A stretch of 64,000 nucleotides of DNA from Parabacteroides sp. AM08-6 (lineage in GTDB: Bacteria > Bacteroidota > Bacteroidia > Bacteroidales > Tannerellaceae), in NCBI RefSeq assembly GCF_003473295.1, contig NZ_QRMP01000013.1:1-64000 (forward strand), given 5' to 3'. The notes under the pieces are model-generated. The model had not been told where the DNA came from. It saw only the letters and a program-made list of their open reading frames with translations, and ran no database searches. Of the stretch, positions 50,712 to 60,663 are shown piece after piece. The position numbers were made by a program, and so were the translations under genes. How positions within the stretch are numbered: the first letter of the stretch is position 1; each line of letters opens with the position of its first letter.

Positions 50712-53099
50712 TTATTCTTTCTTCAATTCCTCCGCCGGATTAATATGGGCAGTGTGCCAAATCCTGGCAAATACGGTTAGGAATACAATCCCTGTAGTGA
50801 TAAGGAACAGCAGCGGGTAGAGCCACCAATTAATCTTGGTTTGCAGGACATAATGTTCCGTCCAAGGTTTTATGATGAGGTATCCGGTCGTGAAAGCAAA
50901 AACGGATGCAATACCCAGCAGTTGGATATACCCTTTGAAAAGCAGGTAGAAGATGGAAAGTAGAGAAGCCCCGTTTACTTTGCGGATGGCGATTTCTTTT
51001 CTGTACTGCTCACAGTCGAGTGCTATCATCGAATAAATCCCGAACAGGGAGATAATCACGCAGACCAAGGTCAATAGTGCATACAGAAAACGCAATGATT
51101 CTTCGGAGGCAAACTGTTTCCTGTATTCTTCGTCCATGTTAAAAATTTTACTTTCATAACCGGGTATCTTTTTTTCTACCATTTGGGTTATCGCTTCTCT
51201 TGTTTGTTTATAGGTGCCGGGTTGATATTTAACAGCAGTGCTTATAAATTCATTTTTTACAGATAGAACAATCGGCGGACAAGGAGTGATTAGTGAAGCA
51301 TAAGCAAAGTCCTTTACTACACCGATGATGGTGTGCTTTTGGCTCCATTGTGGTTGGAAAGACGTTCCATCTGGTAGATAATAAGCCTTTGGGATTTCTA
51401 TGATTACTTGCCCGACCGGATCTTTCAATCCGAGTTTTTGAGCCAGAGTCTGATTAATTATCACATCTGCCCCATTCTCTTCAGGAGTTGTCTTAAAGTC
51501 TTTTCCGGCAATGAGTTGTAAACCGTAGAATTTGATATAATCCGGATATACAGAGAAATCATTGTATTCAATACATTCATTATCGTTCATCTTTTCAGTG
51601 CGGGCTTGCGAGCTGCTTGAGATTGTGCGTGGTAGAATAGCGCCATATCCGATTGGCATGAATTGAGTGACTGTAGGGATGCTTTTTAATCCGCTGGAAA
51701 TCAATTCAAACTCTTGCGCAGAGGGCCTATAAAAGAATGTGTTTTTGGGAGATGTGTGGAATGAAAGAATGTTGCTCCTATCAAATCCCGGGTTCGCATG
51801 GCCTAATGTATGAATTTGTTTATAATAAACCGTTGTGCAGAAAATACATCCTACACCGATTATCATCTGTAGCAAAAGACTTATTTTACTAAATATCCCT
51901 TTTCCGCGAGGATGTAGAACCGTACGAATGGATTCTTGGAATAGACGACGTTGCGTATAATGAATGACAACGGAAACCATACACAAGGAAATAACAATCA
52001 GAATGAAAAGATAAACGGCTAATTCACGATATATCAGGATAGTGTCGGATTGTATATCTGCAAATGTCTTGAATTTGGGCAGACTCCATTCGATGCCGAT
52101 AAGCCCGATTGAACAAGCGACAAGGAGTAGAATCAGGAATTCAGTGGACAGTAAAATGAATATTTCGAACTTAGAGGACCCGATTACTTTTCTGAGAGAT
52201 AATTCTTTGGTTCGTATCCAGATGCGGCTTACGTATAGATTTAGGTAATTGAATAATGCGGAAGCGATAACAAGCAGGCCTAATAAAGCAAAAAGCGCTA
52301 CTTGCTTGAATTTAAGTCCGGCATCATTATAGGTAGGCTCTGTGTAATAAGCTTCTTTGATTGGAACAATGGTGAAAGACGGGGAGGATAGCATTTCTTT
52401 AACAGGAAGTTTCTCCAGTTTTTCCTTAAAAGTCCGGGCGTCTGTCTCTTTGTCTAAAAGAATATAGTTTATGCTCGGGATGCTCCAATTTGAGATTTCT
52501 TCTTTTCCGATAGGACAAATCGCCTGGAAAGGCATATTCGTATTTTTAGGCCAGTCTTTTATAACTCCCCGTACGGTAAATCGCTTATATTCTTCTCCAC
52601 TGACATATTGGATAAGTTCTTTTCCAATCGGATTGTCTGTATGATAATAATTTTTGGAAAAGGATTCACTTACCAGTATTCCTCTTTCGTCATTAAAATC
52701 AATAGACCCGAGAAGTATCTGAACATCGAACAGTTCAAAAAAGTTTTTATCAACTTCTTCTACATCAATCTCTTTTTTGCTTTCCTCTGGTTCGATGTCG
52801 TAAACTCTCTGAGAAACGGCACTAGCTTTTATCCCGGGAAAATATTTTTCCAGAGTCTGTGCCAATGGCGGTGGCGTATTAATATATATTCCATATTCGT
52901 GATTTGGGTCGATTTGTCTGACCTGATAGATACGGTCTGCATTTTTGTGAAAAGCATCAAACCCTCTCTCATAGCGTATCCAATAGGCTGATAAGGCGAA
53001 ACAGACAATTCCGACTGCCAATCCGATGATGCTGATTATGGATTGCTGACGATATTTTAATAGATTTCGAATGCTGACTTTGATAATATGTGCTATCAT
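50712..53099 (-). CDS. MacB/FtsX-type ABC transporter permease
   Basis: A 795-residue inner-membrane protein with the two-repeat layout of large Bacteroidetes FtsX-family permeases: a first membrane helix (IISIIGLAVGIVCFALSAYW), a periplasmic MacB-like domain, three helices (FALLGLLVIASALFNYLNL ...), then a second helix-periplasmic-three-helix unit. No ATPase gene is adjacent, so its partner is elsewhere or it acts with a shared ATPase. Such permeases work in mechanotransmission or export across the envelope; substrate unknown. Confidence 0.88.
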   Translation of the reverse strand: MIAHIIKVSIRNLLKYRQQSIISIIGLAVGIVCFALSAYWIRYERGFDAFHKNADRIYQVRQIDPNHEYGIYINTPPPLAQTLEKYFPGIKASAVSQRVYDIEPEESKKEIDVEEVDKNFFELFDVQILLGSIDFNDERGILVSESFSKNYYHTDNPIGKELIQYVSGEEYKRFTVRGVIKDWPKNTNMPFQAICPIGKEEISNWSIPSINYILLDKETDARTFKEKLEKLPVKEMLSSPSFTIVPIKEAYYTEPTYNDAGLKFKQVALFALLGLLVIASALFNYLNLYVSRIWIRTKELSLRKVIGSSKFEIFILLSTEFLILLLVACSIGLIGIEWSLPKFKTFADIQSDTILIYRELAVYLFILIVISLCMVSVVIHYTQRRLFQESIRTVLHPRGKGIFSKISLLLQMIIGVGCIFCTTVYYKQIHTLGHANPGFDRSNILSFHTSPKNTFFYRPSAQEFELISSGLKSIPTVTQFMPIGYGAILPRTISSSSQARTEKMNDNECIEYNDFSVYPDYIKFYGLQLIAGKDFKTTPEENGADVIINQTLAQKLGLKDPVGQVIIEIPKAYYLPDGTSFQPQWSQKHTIIGVVKDFAYASLITPCPPIVLSVKNEFISTAVKYQPGTYKQTREAITQMVEKKIPGYESKIFNMDEEYRKQFASEESLRFLYALLTLVCVIISLFGIYSMIALDCEQYRKEIAIRKVNGASLLSIFYLLFKGYIQLLGIASVFAFTTGYLIIKPWTEHYVLQTKINWWLYPLLFLITTGIVFLTVFARIWHTAHINPAEELKKE

Positions 53100-53308
53100 A
53101 ATGGTATGCTTTCTTTATAAATATTATTTATTGATGATACAAAAAATATGCCAAAGAGATTACAGGTTGATAATCACCATTAAACAGTCCGGAATGTCTT
53201 TTCCTGTAGAGCGAAAACGCACATATTATGTTTGTATTCGCACGTTTGTAACAGGTATAATCTTTTCACTCAATAGATAGACTGTTGTGTCGGAAATGTA
53301 TCCTAAGC

Positions 53309-53400
53309 CGACTATCAAAATGTCATTAATAGAGCAACTAAATGGGATTAGTATAGCAGGTAAAATAAATTACCCGCACATGTAACCCTTTTTAACGTAT
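53309..53400 (-). repeat. 92-nt intergenic repeat, copy 2 (inverted)
   Basis: On the minus strand it starts ATACGTTAAAAAGGGTTACA and ends TAATGACATTTTGATAGTCG, matching copy 1 (30834-30925) over its full length with few differences. It sits in the 435-base divergent gap 53100-53534, which otherwise holds the promoter at 53500 and no gene. Confidence 0.75.
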
Positions 53401-53499
53401 CAAACAGATAGCAAAACACCCAAAAAAAGAACATCCTGCCAATCGGTAGTGGTAGCAGAAAAGAGCGTATTTGCATAGTTGTTTCAATAAAATAAATAG

Positions 53500-53507
53500 T
53501 ATATTTG
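53500..53507 (+). promoter_or_regulatory. Sigma-ABfr promoter for TPR-AraC gene
   Basis: TTG (53479-53481), 18 bases, TATATTTG. ATG follows at 53535. Confidence 0.65.
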
Positions 53508-53534
53508 TTGAGAATAAAGAAAATAAGCTACATT

Positions 53535-55265
53535 ATGAAGTGCACCATCTGCCTGATTTCCTTATGGGGATTTCTATACCTATGTTTCGTCTCGCCTGTT
53601 TCGGCACAAAATTCCCGTCAGCAGGAAAAAGATTCCCTGCGCCTTGTCATTTCAAAAGCTGATGCTGCCGAACGGTTGGAAGCTAACAAGAAACTGGTTC
53701 GTCTCTATCAGATGGAAGTGAACAAAGACCAGGTGCTCGATACAATTCTTACTATCTACGATGCGATAGATGCTGATGCCCGGAAGTTGGAAAACCTTGA
53801 AGAGCAAGGAAGTGCCTGCTACAACCGTCTTGCGGCAATCTCCAGTAAACGCCTTTACGACGAAGTAATCCGTCAAAGCCCTGCTATCCTCGATTTTCTT
53901 GCCAAAAACAATTTATGGAAAAATTACTATCAATCGTGCAGTATGTTCATCGAAGCTTATCGGCGTAAAGGGGACTATGAAGAAGCTCTCGATAAGGCCG
54001 ATAGTATCTATAACTATGCCAAAGAGCAAAACGACCGTGGTGGAATGGGACTCATACAGTATGCTATCGCTAAGATATATACTTCTCAAAGGCGGTTCTC
54101 CGAAGCGGAAAAGTGTTTGAGGGAAAGCATCGACATGTTGCAGCCACAAACGCCCTATCTGAATATGCTGGCAACCGTTTCCAACAATCTTGTGCAGAAT
54201 CTTATTGCCCAAAAACGCTATGACGATGCCATGCAAGCCGCCCATGAGACAGAGGAGGTGAACCGCCGCTACGAAAAAGCATCGAAATCCGTTCAGCTTT
54301 CCGCATGGTGCAACTTGTGGTTCAGCTATATAGATCTCTATCGCCAGACGAATAAATTCGACGAGGCACAGTTATACATTAACAAAGTAGACAGTGTCAC
54401 TAAAGGTTCAATCAAGATGTATAAGGAACGCGGACACATCCTTTACGGGAAAAAACGTTATAAGGAAGCACTCGAAATGTTCGACAAGGATATAGAGGTA
54501 TCTCCTCATCTGCTCGAATCGAAAGGGTTGAAGCTGATGACGCTTATCCAAATGGGAGAAAGGGAGAAAGCTGTGGAGCTGTTCTATAAAGTAATAGAGG
54601 AACTGGAAGCGGATTATAATACGAATTTTAATGCCAAGCTGGATGAAATTCGGACACAGTACGAGGTGGACAAATACGTTGCGGAGAAGGAGCATAACCG
54701 GATTTATTTCCTCTTCACGCTCGGTATCTGTCTTTTTCTGGTCTTGCTGCTCGCAGGAGTTGTTTATTATAACCGGATTATTGCTGCCAAGAACCGTAAT
54801 TTGTATAAGCAAATTAAGGAACAGGATCGTATGGCGGACGAATTGTCGTTGCTGACCCATGTCTCGCCTCCTGTGGAGGTTGTGGACTCGGCCGACGATA
54901 TGCTTCCCGGAAGTAGCCAGCAGCGCGAACTGGTTGCACAGTTGCGGGACTATTTGTTTTCAGGCAACAACCTTTCCGATACGAATATTGCCCGTGACGA
55001 GATAGCCTCCGTGCTCGGTACGAATAAGAATGTGCTGACCGAAGCAGTCAAGGTTGTCACCGGAAAAACGCCGATGGAATATATCCGGGTGTTGCAGCTC
55101 GATGAAGCTCGCCGGCGTTTGGATAAACATCCTGAACTGACTGTCGAGGCCGTTGCGTTGGAGTGTGGGTTCAATGCGGTCAACACTTTCTATCGTCTTT
55201 TCCGTAAACATTATGGTATCAGTCCTACGGAATACCGTAAGATTGCCAAGTCGCAACAGGGCTGA
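53535..55265 (+). CDS. TPR - membrane helix - AraC-type regulator
   Basis: A 576-residue membrane-bound regulator. Signal segment (to VSAQ), TPR helices in the periplasm (about 35-360: EEALDKADSIYNYAKEQ, ERGHILYGKKRYKEALEMF), one transmembrane helix (about 390-412, LFTLGICLFLVLLLAGVVYY) and a C-terminal AraC helix-turn-helix (about 465-570, ELTVEAVALECGFNAVNTFY and RKHYGISPTEYRK). Such one-component regulators sense an envelope signal and act directly on DNA. The target is unknown; the divergent FtsX-type permease gene is a candidate. The start at 53535 lies after the promoter; an earlier TTG lies inside the promoter. Confidence 0.85.
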   Translation: MKCTICLISLWGFLYLCFVSPVSAQNSRQQEKDSLRLVISKADAAERLEANKKLVRLYQMEVNKDQVLDTILTIYDAIDADARKLENLEEQGSACYNRLAAISSKRLYDEVIRQSPAILDFLAKNNLWKNYYQSCSMFIEAYRRKGDYEEALDKADSIYNYAKEQNDRGGMGLIQYAIAKIYTSQRRFSEAEKCLRESIDMLQPQTPYLNMLATVSNNLVQNLIAQKRYDDAMQAAHETEEVNRRYEKASKSVQLSAWCNLWFSYIDLYRQTNKFDEAQLYINKVDSVTKGSIKMYKERGHILYGKKRYKEALEMFDKDIEVSPHLLESKGLKLMTLIQMGEREKAVELFYKVIEELEADYNTNFNAKLDEIRTQYEVDKYVAEKEHNRIYFLFTLGICLFLVLLLAGVVYYNRIIAAKNRNLYKQIKEQDRMADELSLLTHVSPPVEVVDSADDMLPGSSQQRELVAQLRDYLFSGNNLSDTNIARDEIASVLGTNKNVLTEAVKVVTGKTPMEYIRVLQLDEARRRLDKHPELTVEAVALECGFNAVNTFYRLFRKHYGISPTEYRKIAKSQQG

Positions 55266-55438
55266 CAACTGCCGGTCGAAAGAAGTTTAAGAGGCTGTAT
55301 CCTTTAATCTCTGTCTCTTTTTGGGTATTTTGTTTCATGAAAAATCCCGCAAAGAGTGACAATTTGGGATAAAGCCGGGACAGCATGAGACATAATTCTC
55401 CTCCTTATTCTTCATCTTTGTGCAAAAAATAATCGGAT

Positions 55439-55612
55439 ATGCATGGGCAAATACTCATTTTAGTATTGACGGTTGCCACATTGGTATTGGTCATCGGATT
55501 GATATTGGTTGTGGTAGGTATCGCACGAACCCTGCGCGAACGGAGCCGTCTGGAAAAAGAGTTGAAACATGTACGTTTCGGGAAAGAAAAAGGGGCTCAT
55601 GTTGTCGAATGA
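55439..55612 (+). CDS. Small single-pass membrane protein
   Basis: A 57-residue protein: one long hydrophobic helix (about 5-29, LILVLTVATLVLVIGLILVV) followed by a basic, helical cytoplasmic tail (RTLRERSRLEKELKHVR). CATCTTTG at 55413-55420 is a near-match promoter and the terminator at 55661 follows, so it looks like a free-standing gene. No family was recognised; it resembles small membrane proteins of stress responses only in general form. Confidence 0.55.
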   Translation: MHGQILILVLTVATLVLVIGLILVVVGIARTLRERSRLEKELKHVRFGKEKGAHVVE

Positions 55613-55660
55613 AAAAAGAAGATATGAATCTTTATCGAAAAGTCTTACGCTTTTTGAATG

Positions 55661-55680
55661 AAAGACTATAGTCTTTTTTT
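55661..55680 (+). terminator. Terminator after small membrane protein
   Basis: AAAGAC (55661-55666) and GTCTTT (55671-55676) with a four-base loop, followed by T residues. Confidence 0.6.
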
Positions 55681-55739
55681 AATACTCGGCGGCTTTCTTA
55701 GGAAAGCTACCGACCCTTTTTACCTCTCTCGTATCTTTA

Positions 55740-56579
55740 TTATAGATTAATCACATTCTCTTTCTTGTAAAAGGCGTTTACTTTCTTCACAGTGCTGCAA
55801 CGTGTATAGGCATCGTGGCAATAAATAAGTGCCTGTTTCTCGCGGGCAGCTTCTTCCAGCATCCGGATTTTTTCGCGGTAGGAAAGAACAGGGTAGGTGT
55901 CGTAGGCGGAAATCCATTCGGGGGAAACGCTTGCCTCCAGGGGGATTACGTCACCGGCAAATACGTAAGTACGTTCGGGCATCGTGATGTAGGGGGCAAT
56001 TTGGCCGGGCGTATGTCCGTCGAAGAGGCGGAGGTTCACAACGGGGCAAAGCTGCGTATCTTCATCTATCAGGTAAAGTTTGCCGTTCTCTTCCACCGCC
56101 TGCATGTTTTCAATGAAGTAAGAATCCTTTTCAAGTGCGTTCGGATGGAGGAAATTCTCCCATTGCCTCCTGCTCACCCAATGGGTGGCGTTGGGAAAGG
56201 ATAATTCATAGCCCGGCGTGTGGTCCGGCTGTTGTTTTTCCCGGGTCACGTAGCCGCAATGGTCGAAATGGAGGTGGGTGAGGACTACGTCTGTAATTTG
56301 TTCCGGCGAGATGCCTCGTTTTAGTAATTCGGTATTCAAGTCCGCAAGGGCGAAAAAACGGTAATAGCTGAGTTGCTTCAGGTGTTTCTCCCCGGCTCCG
56401 TTGTCAATCAGGATGATACGCCCGCAATCTGTAGTCACCAAAACGGTTCGCATGGCCAGCACACATCCGTTCCGTTCATCGCAGGGATAACGGCGGCTCC
56501 AAGCCGTTTTGGGTATGGCACCGAACATGGCGCCACCGTCCGCATAGAAAAAGCCTGTGTCAATGAGTTGTAAGTCCAT
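55740..56579 (-). CDS. MBL-fold metallo-hydrolase
   Basis: A 279-residue cytoplasmic metallo-beta-lactamase-fold enzyme with the HxHxDH metal motif in LTHLHFDHCGYV, a further His in GHTPGQIAPY and Asp in VFAGDVIP, and a C-terminal His in IYCHDAY. The whole-length pattern resembles lactonase-like or quorum-quenching-type hydrolases, but substrate cannot be assigned. It is transcribed divergently from the Mur-ligase-like gene. Confidence 0.9.
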   Translation of the reverse strand: MDLQLIDTGFFYADGGAMFGAIPKTAWSRRYPCDERNGCVLAMRTVLVTTDCGRIILIDNGAGEKHLKQLSYYRFFALADLNTELLKRGISPEQITDVVLTHLHFDHCGYVTREKQQPDHTPGYELSFPNATHWVSRRQWENFLHPNALEKDSYFIENMQAVEENGKLYLIDEDTQLCPVVNLRLFDGHTPGQIAPYITMPERTYVFAGDVIPLEASVSPEWISAYDTYPVLSYREKIRMLEEAAREKQALIYCHDAYTRCSTVKKVNAFYKKENVINL

Positions 56580-56596
56580 CTGTTATACTTTGGATA

Positions 56597-56604
56597 CAAA
56601 TATA
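56597..56604 (-). promoter_or_regulatory. Sigma-ABfr -7 element for MBL hydrolase
   Basis: Minus-strand TATATTTG with TTG 18 bases further upstream (56623-56625 on the plus strand as CAA). Confidence 0.65.
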
Positions 56605-56652
56605 GGGAAGTTTTTTTCTTTTCAAGGCAATTGTTCCATAAATGAAAATGCG

Positions 56653-56660
56653 TACATTTG
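56653..56660 (+). promoter_or_regulatory. Sigma-ABfr -7 element for the Mpl-like/rfbD run
   Basis: TTG (56631-56633), 19 bases, TACATTTG; ATG at 56678. Confidence 0.7.
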
Positions 56661-56677
56661 CATTCAAAATCTAAGCA

Positions 56678-57604
56678 ATGCGAAAAGTTCATTTAATCTC
56701 CGTAACCGAACCTCTGGTTTATGATCTGGCATTAGCGCTTCATCAAAAAGGATATGAAGTAAGCGTATCCGGAGACGGACTGACAGATGCAGTCCTGGCT
56801 AAACTTGGAGAAGAAGGATGTTCCTGTTATGGGAACGGATGGTTTCCGGAGAGATTAACTAAAGATATTCAATTTGTGGTATTAGGGGCTACTGTCAGGC
56901 AGGAAAACCCCGAATTGATACGAGCAAAGGAATTGGGATTGTTGGTGCTTTCAATCCCTGAATTTATTTTTCAGCGGACCAAAGCAAAGATACGAGTGGT
57001 TGTAGCCGGTAGCCGGGGAAAGAAAACAATCATTTCGATGATTGTTTGTGCCCTGAAGCGACAGAAACTTGCGTTCGACTATGCGTTGACCAGTGAAATA
57101 CCTCTCTTGTCCAACCGTGTGCATCTGAGCTATGAAGCCCGGATAGCGATTATCGAAGGGGATGAGCATGTGACTTCTGCGTTGGAAAAACGTTTCCGGC
57201 TCGAATTCTACCGTCCGCATATTGCTATCCTGACTAATTTGTCGTGGACGCCCGAGACGGACCACGCCTCGCCGGAGGCTTATCATAGCACATTCCGTAA
57301 TTTTGCTTCTTCCATCGAACGTGAAGGCAAATTGATTTACTTTGAAGGCGATCCGGTCGTGTTGCAGCTGGCGGGAGAAGTGCGTGAAGACATCACTGCC
57401 ATGCCCTACAACCAGCATGAAGTAATAGAAAAGGATGGACAGACGTATCTGAAGACACGTTACGGAGATTATCCCGTCTATGTGCCGGACCGCTATTTCC
57501 TTATTAATCTGAATGCTGCGCGTCTGGCTTGCCGACAGTTAGGTGTAAAAGATGCTGATTTTTATCAGGCGTTATCTGAATATAGTGTATCTTTGCAACC
57601 ATGA
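56678..57604 (+). CDS. Short Mpl/MurC-like ligase with altered P-loop
   Basis: A 308-residue protein resembling the N-terminal and central domains of Mpl (UDP-N-acetylmuramate:tripeptide ligase), usually about 450 residues. The C-terminal ligase domain is absent. The ATP-binding loop, normally GTHGKTT, reads G111-S-R-G-K-K-T117. EGDEH, LTNLSWTPETDHA and FEGDPVVLQLA are other family remnants. Missing domain and loop change make normal ligase activity doubtful, yet the reading frame is intact and it overlaps DUF4924 by four bases, so it is probably a conserved reduced paralog and not decay. Confidence 0.75.
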   Translation: MRKVHLISVTEPLVYDLALALHQKGYEVSVSGDGLTDAVLAKLGEEGCSCYGNGWFPERLTKDIQFVVLGATVRQENPELIRAKELGLLVLSIPEFIFQRTKAKIRVVVAGSRGKKTIISMIVCALKRQKLAFDYALTSEIPLLSNRVHLSYEARIAIIEGDEHVTSALEKRFRLEFYRPHIAILTNLSWTPETDHASPEAYHSTFRNFASSIEREGKLIYFEGDPVVLQLAGEVREDITAMPYNQHEVIEKDGQTYLKTRYGDYPVYVPDRYFLINLNAARLACRQLGVKDADFYQALSEYSVSLQP

Positions 57605-58149
57605 TTATCGCACGACAAAAAAGAAAAGAAAACATTGCCGAATATCTGTTGTACATGTGGCAGGTGGAAGACCTGATACGTGCCAACAATTTTGATATGG
57701 ACTCCCTCCGGCGTACCGTCATTGCCCATTACGACCAACCGGACGAGGTGAAGGAAGAAATAGCCCGGTGGTACGAGGAATTGATTGAAATGATGCGTTC
57801 CGAAGGTGTGAAGGAGAAAGGACATATCCAGTTGAATAAGAATGTAATTATCGCGCTGACCGATTTGCATCTCCGCTTGCTCAAATCGCCGAAAGAGATG
57901 CTTTATGGATCCGCTTATTATAAAACCCTTCCGTATATTGTGCAGCTTCGTGCCAAATCGGGTGGGGAAGACCTTCCCGAACTGGAAACGTGTTTCAATG
58001 CGATTTATGGCTTCCTGATGCTGAAAATGCAAGGGAAAAACGTGAGTTCGGAGACAATGGAGGGTATCAAACAAATTAGCTCTTTCCTGGCTCTTCTGGC
58101 CGAAAAATATCGTGAAGATATGAATGGGGAGCTGAAATTAGAAGATTAA
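57601..58149 (+). CDS. DUF4924 family protein
   Basis: A 182-residue, mainly helical cytoplasmic protein matching DUF4924 of Bacteroidetes: RKENIAEYLLYMWQVEDLIR, HYDQPDEVKEEIARWYEEL, LTDLHLRLLKSPKEMLY. Function unknown. It overlaps the Mpl-like gene (ATGA) and precedes rfbD by 6 bases; this Mpl-like, DUF4924, rfbD, prfC order recurs in Bacteroidales, to my knowledge. Confidence 0.85.
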   Translation: MIIARQKRKENIAEYLLYMWQVEDLIRANNFDMDSLRRTVIAHYDQPDEVKEEIARWYEELIEMMRSEGVKEKGHIQLNKNVIIALTDLHLRLLKSPKEMLYGSAYYKTLPYIVQLRAKSGGEDLPELETCFNAIYGFLMLKMQGKNVSSETMEGIKQISSFLALLAEKYREDMNGELKLED

Positions 58150-58155
58150 CAGGAA

Positions 58156-59034
58156 ATGAAAACAGTTTTAGTGACAGGTGCTAACGGTCAGTTGGGTAAT
58201 TCCATCCGTCAGCGGGTAGTCGGGTATCCCGGTTATGCTTTCCTTTTTACGGATGTGGATACGTTGGATATCTGCGATGCTTCTGCCGTACATGCTTATG
58301 TGAAAGAAAAGAAGGTGGATTACGTCTTGAACTGTGCTGCCTATACTGCTGTGGATAAGGCGGAAGAGGATGAAGCGCTTTGTTTGCGTATCAACCGGGA
58401 TGCGGTTCGGAATTTGGGTGAAGCGGCGCATAGGGTTGGTGCCCGGGTGATTCATGTCTCGACCGATTATGTTTTCGATGGGACGAACTATCTTCCTTAT
58501 GTCGAAACGGACGTGACTTGTCCGGCTTCTGTCTACGGACGTACGAAGCTGGCCGGCGAACAGGCGTTGCAGGAAGCCTGTCCGGATGCCGTGATTATCC
58601 GTACGGCATGGCTTTATTCCGAATACGGTAATAATTTTGTGAAAACGATGCTTCGTTTGGGGAACGAAAAGGATGAGATACGGGTTGTATTCGACCAGAT
58701 AGGAAGTCCGACTTATGCCGGCGACTTGGCTGTTGCCATTCTGACTATTCTGGAAAAGGCGGAAGGAGGCTCTTTTGTTCCCGGTATTTATCATTTTTCC
58801 GATGAAGGGGTGTGTAGTTGGTACGATTTCACGGTGAAGATATTGCAATTGGCCGGCCTGAAAGCCCGTGTCCTTCCTATAGAAACAAAGGATTATCCGG
58901 CTAAAGCCGCCCGTCCGCATTTCAGTGTGCTGAACAAAGCGAAGATAAAAGCGACTTATGGCCTGACTGTCCCTCATTGGGAAGAAAGCCTGCATGCCTG
59001 TCTGAAACTGTCGGGCAATTTAAGCAAACAATAA
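58156..59034 (+). CDS. rfbD: dTDP-4-dehydrorhamnose reductase
   Basis: A 292-residue short-chain-dehydrogenase-type reductase for the last step of dTDP-L-rhamnose synthesis, feeding lipopolysaccharide, capsule or glycoprotein sugars. It has the NAD(P) motif TGANGQLGNSI, NCAAYTAVDKAEED, the STDYVFDG strand and the catalytic Y-x3-K in SVYGRTKLAGE. The partner genes rfbA, rfbB and rfbC are not in this window. prfC follows 17 bases later. Confidence 0.95.
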   Translation: MKTVLVTGANGQLGNSIRQRVVGYPGYAFLFTDVDTLDICDASAVHAYVKEKKVDYVLNCAAYTAVDKAEEDEALCLRINRDAVRNLGEAAHRVGARVIHVSTDYVFDGTNYLPYVETDVTCPASVYGRTKLAGEQALQEACPDAVIIRTAWLYSEYGNNFVKTMLRLGNEKDEIRVVFDQIGSPTYAGDLAVAILTILEKAEGGSFVPGIYHFSDEGVCSWYDFTVKILQLAGLKARVLPIETKDYPAKAARPHFSVLNKAKIKATYGLTVPHWEESLHACLKLSGNLSKQ

Positions 59035-59051
59035 AAACAACATAACATACA

Positions 59052-60632
59052 ATGAGTCAATATTCTGAAGAGATTGAGAGAAGAAGAACGTTTGCCATCA
59101 TCAGCCACCCGGATGCCGGTAAGACAACTCTTACCGAAAAGTTGCTGCTGTTTGGGGGAGCTATTCATGTTGCCGGTGCCGTAAAATCGAACAAGATTAA
59201 GAAGACGGCCACTTCCGACTGGATGGAAATAGAAAAACAACGTGGTATCTCCGTCGCAACCTCCGTGATGGCTTTCGACTATTCCGGTCATAAAATCAAT
59301 ATCCTCGATACGCCCGGTCACCAGGATTTTGCCGAAGATACATTTCGTACGTTGACAGCCGTCGATAGTGTAATCATTGTAATCGACACAGCTAAAGGGG
59401 TGGAAGCCCAGACTCGTAAACTGATGGAAGTTTGCCGTATGCGTAAGACTCCGGTTATTGTTTTTGTAAACAAAATGGACCGCGACGGTAAAGACCCGTT
59501 CGATTTGCTGGACGAAATAGAAGAAGAACTGCATATCAACGTCCGTCCCTTGAGCTGGCCTATCGACATGGGCCAACGTTTCCGTGGCGTCTATAATATA
59601 TACGAACAGAAACTGAATCTCTATACGCCGAGCAAGCAATATGTGACGGAGAACGTAGAGTTTAAAGATATCAACAGTCCGGAGCTGGAAACCTATATCG
59701 AACCGGAACAGGCCGAAAAGCTGCGTTCCGACATCGAGCTGATAGAAGGGGTATATCCGGAATTTGACGTCGCCACCTATCTGAAAGGGGATATCGCTCC
59801 GGTATTTTTCGGTTCCGCGTTGAACAATTTCGGAGTGAAAGAGTTGCTGGATTGTTTTATCAACATCGCTCCTTCTCCCCGTCCGGTTCAGGCAGTAGAA
59901 CGTATGGTAGATCCGGAAGAGGATAATTTCTCCGGCTTTATATTTAAGATACATGCCAATATGGACCCAAATCACCGTAGCTGTATTGCGTTTGTCAAAA
60001 TTTGTTCGGGACGCTTCGAGCGGAATGCCAATTATAAGCATGTACGTTTTGGCAAGATGATGCGTTTCAGTAGCCCGACGGCTTTCATGGCGCAGAAAAA
60101 GGAGGTGGTAGATGAGGCTTTTGCCGGTGATATTATAGGTTTGCCCGATACCGGAAACTTCAAGATTGGTGATACCTTGACTTCCGGAGAAGAGCTTCAC
60201 TTTAAAGGATTACCCAGTTTCTCTCCCGAAATGTTTAAATATATCGAGAATGCCGATCCGATGAAAGCTAAACAGCTGAACAAGGGTATCGAGCAGTTGA
60301 TGGACGAGGGTGTTGCACAACTTTTCACGAACCAGTTCAACGGTCGCAAGATTATTGGGACTGTCGGACAATTGCAGTTTGAAGTTATCCAATACCGTTT
60401 GCTCCATGAATATGGCGCGCAGTGTAAATGGGAGCCAATCAGTTTGTATAAAGCCTGCTGGATTGAGAGCGACAATGCCACCGCCCTTGAAAACTTCAAA
60501 AGACGTAAAGCGCAATATATGGCTATCGATAAAGAAGGACGAGATGTCTACTTAGCCGATTCGGGATATGTGCTGATGATGGCACAACAGGATTTCCCTG
60601 ATATCAAGTTCCATTTTACTTCAGAGTTTTAA
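59052..60632 (+). CDS. prfC: Peptide chain release factor 3
   Basis: A 526-residue translational GTPase that recycles RF1 and RF2 from the ribosome after termination. All GTP motifs are present: G1 [14 protein letters not shown]2 region with GISV, G3 DTPGHQDF, G4 NKMD. Domains II and III follow, and length matches the family. It ends the operon that begins with the Mpl-like gene. A long reading frame on the opposite strand is a shadow and was not annotated. Confidence 0.98.
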   Translation: MSQYSEEIERRRTFAIISHPDAGKTTLTEKLLLFGGAIHVAGAVKSNKIKKTATSDWMEIEKQRGISVATSVMAFDYSGHKINILDTPGHQDFAEDTFRTLTAVDSVIIVIDTAKGVEAQTRKLMEVCRMRKTPVIVFVNKMDRDGKDPFDLLDEIEEELHINVRPLSWPIDMGQRFRGVYNIYEQKLNLYTPSKQYVTENVEFKDINSPELETYIEPEQAEKLRSDIELIEGVYPEFDVATYLKGDIAPVFFGSALNNFGVKELLDCFINIAPSPRPVQAVERMVDPEEDNFSGFIFKIHANMDPNHRSCIAFVKICSGRFERNANYKHVRFGKMMRFSSPTAFMAQKKEVVDEAFAGDIIGLPDTGNFKIGDTLTSGEELHFKGLPSFSPEMFKYIENADPMKAKQLNKGIEQLMDEGVAQLFTNQFNGRKIIGTVGQLQFEVIQYRLLHEYGAQCKWEPISLYKACWIESDNATALENFKRRKAQYMAIDKEGRDVYLADSGYVLMMAQQDFPDIKFHFTSEF

Positions 60633-60663
60633 TTTGGCAGGATAACGAAAAAAGGAGGAATCC

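Noticed and set aside
58974..60200. Long open frame of 408 codons on the minus strand over prfC
   Set aside because: It lies fully antisense to a certain prfC gene, has no family features and no promoter; composition explains it.
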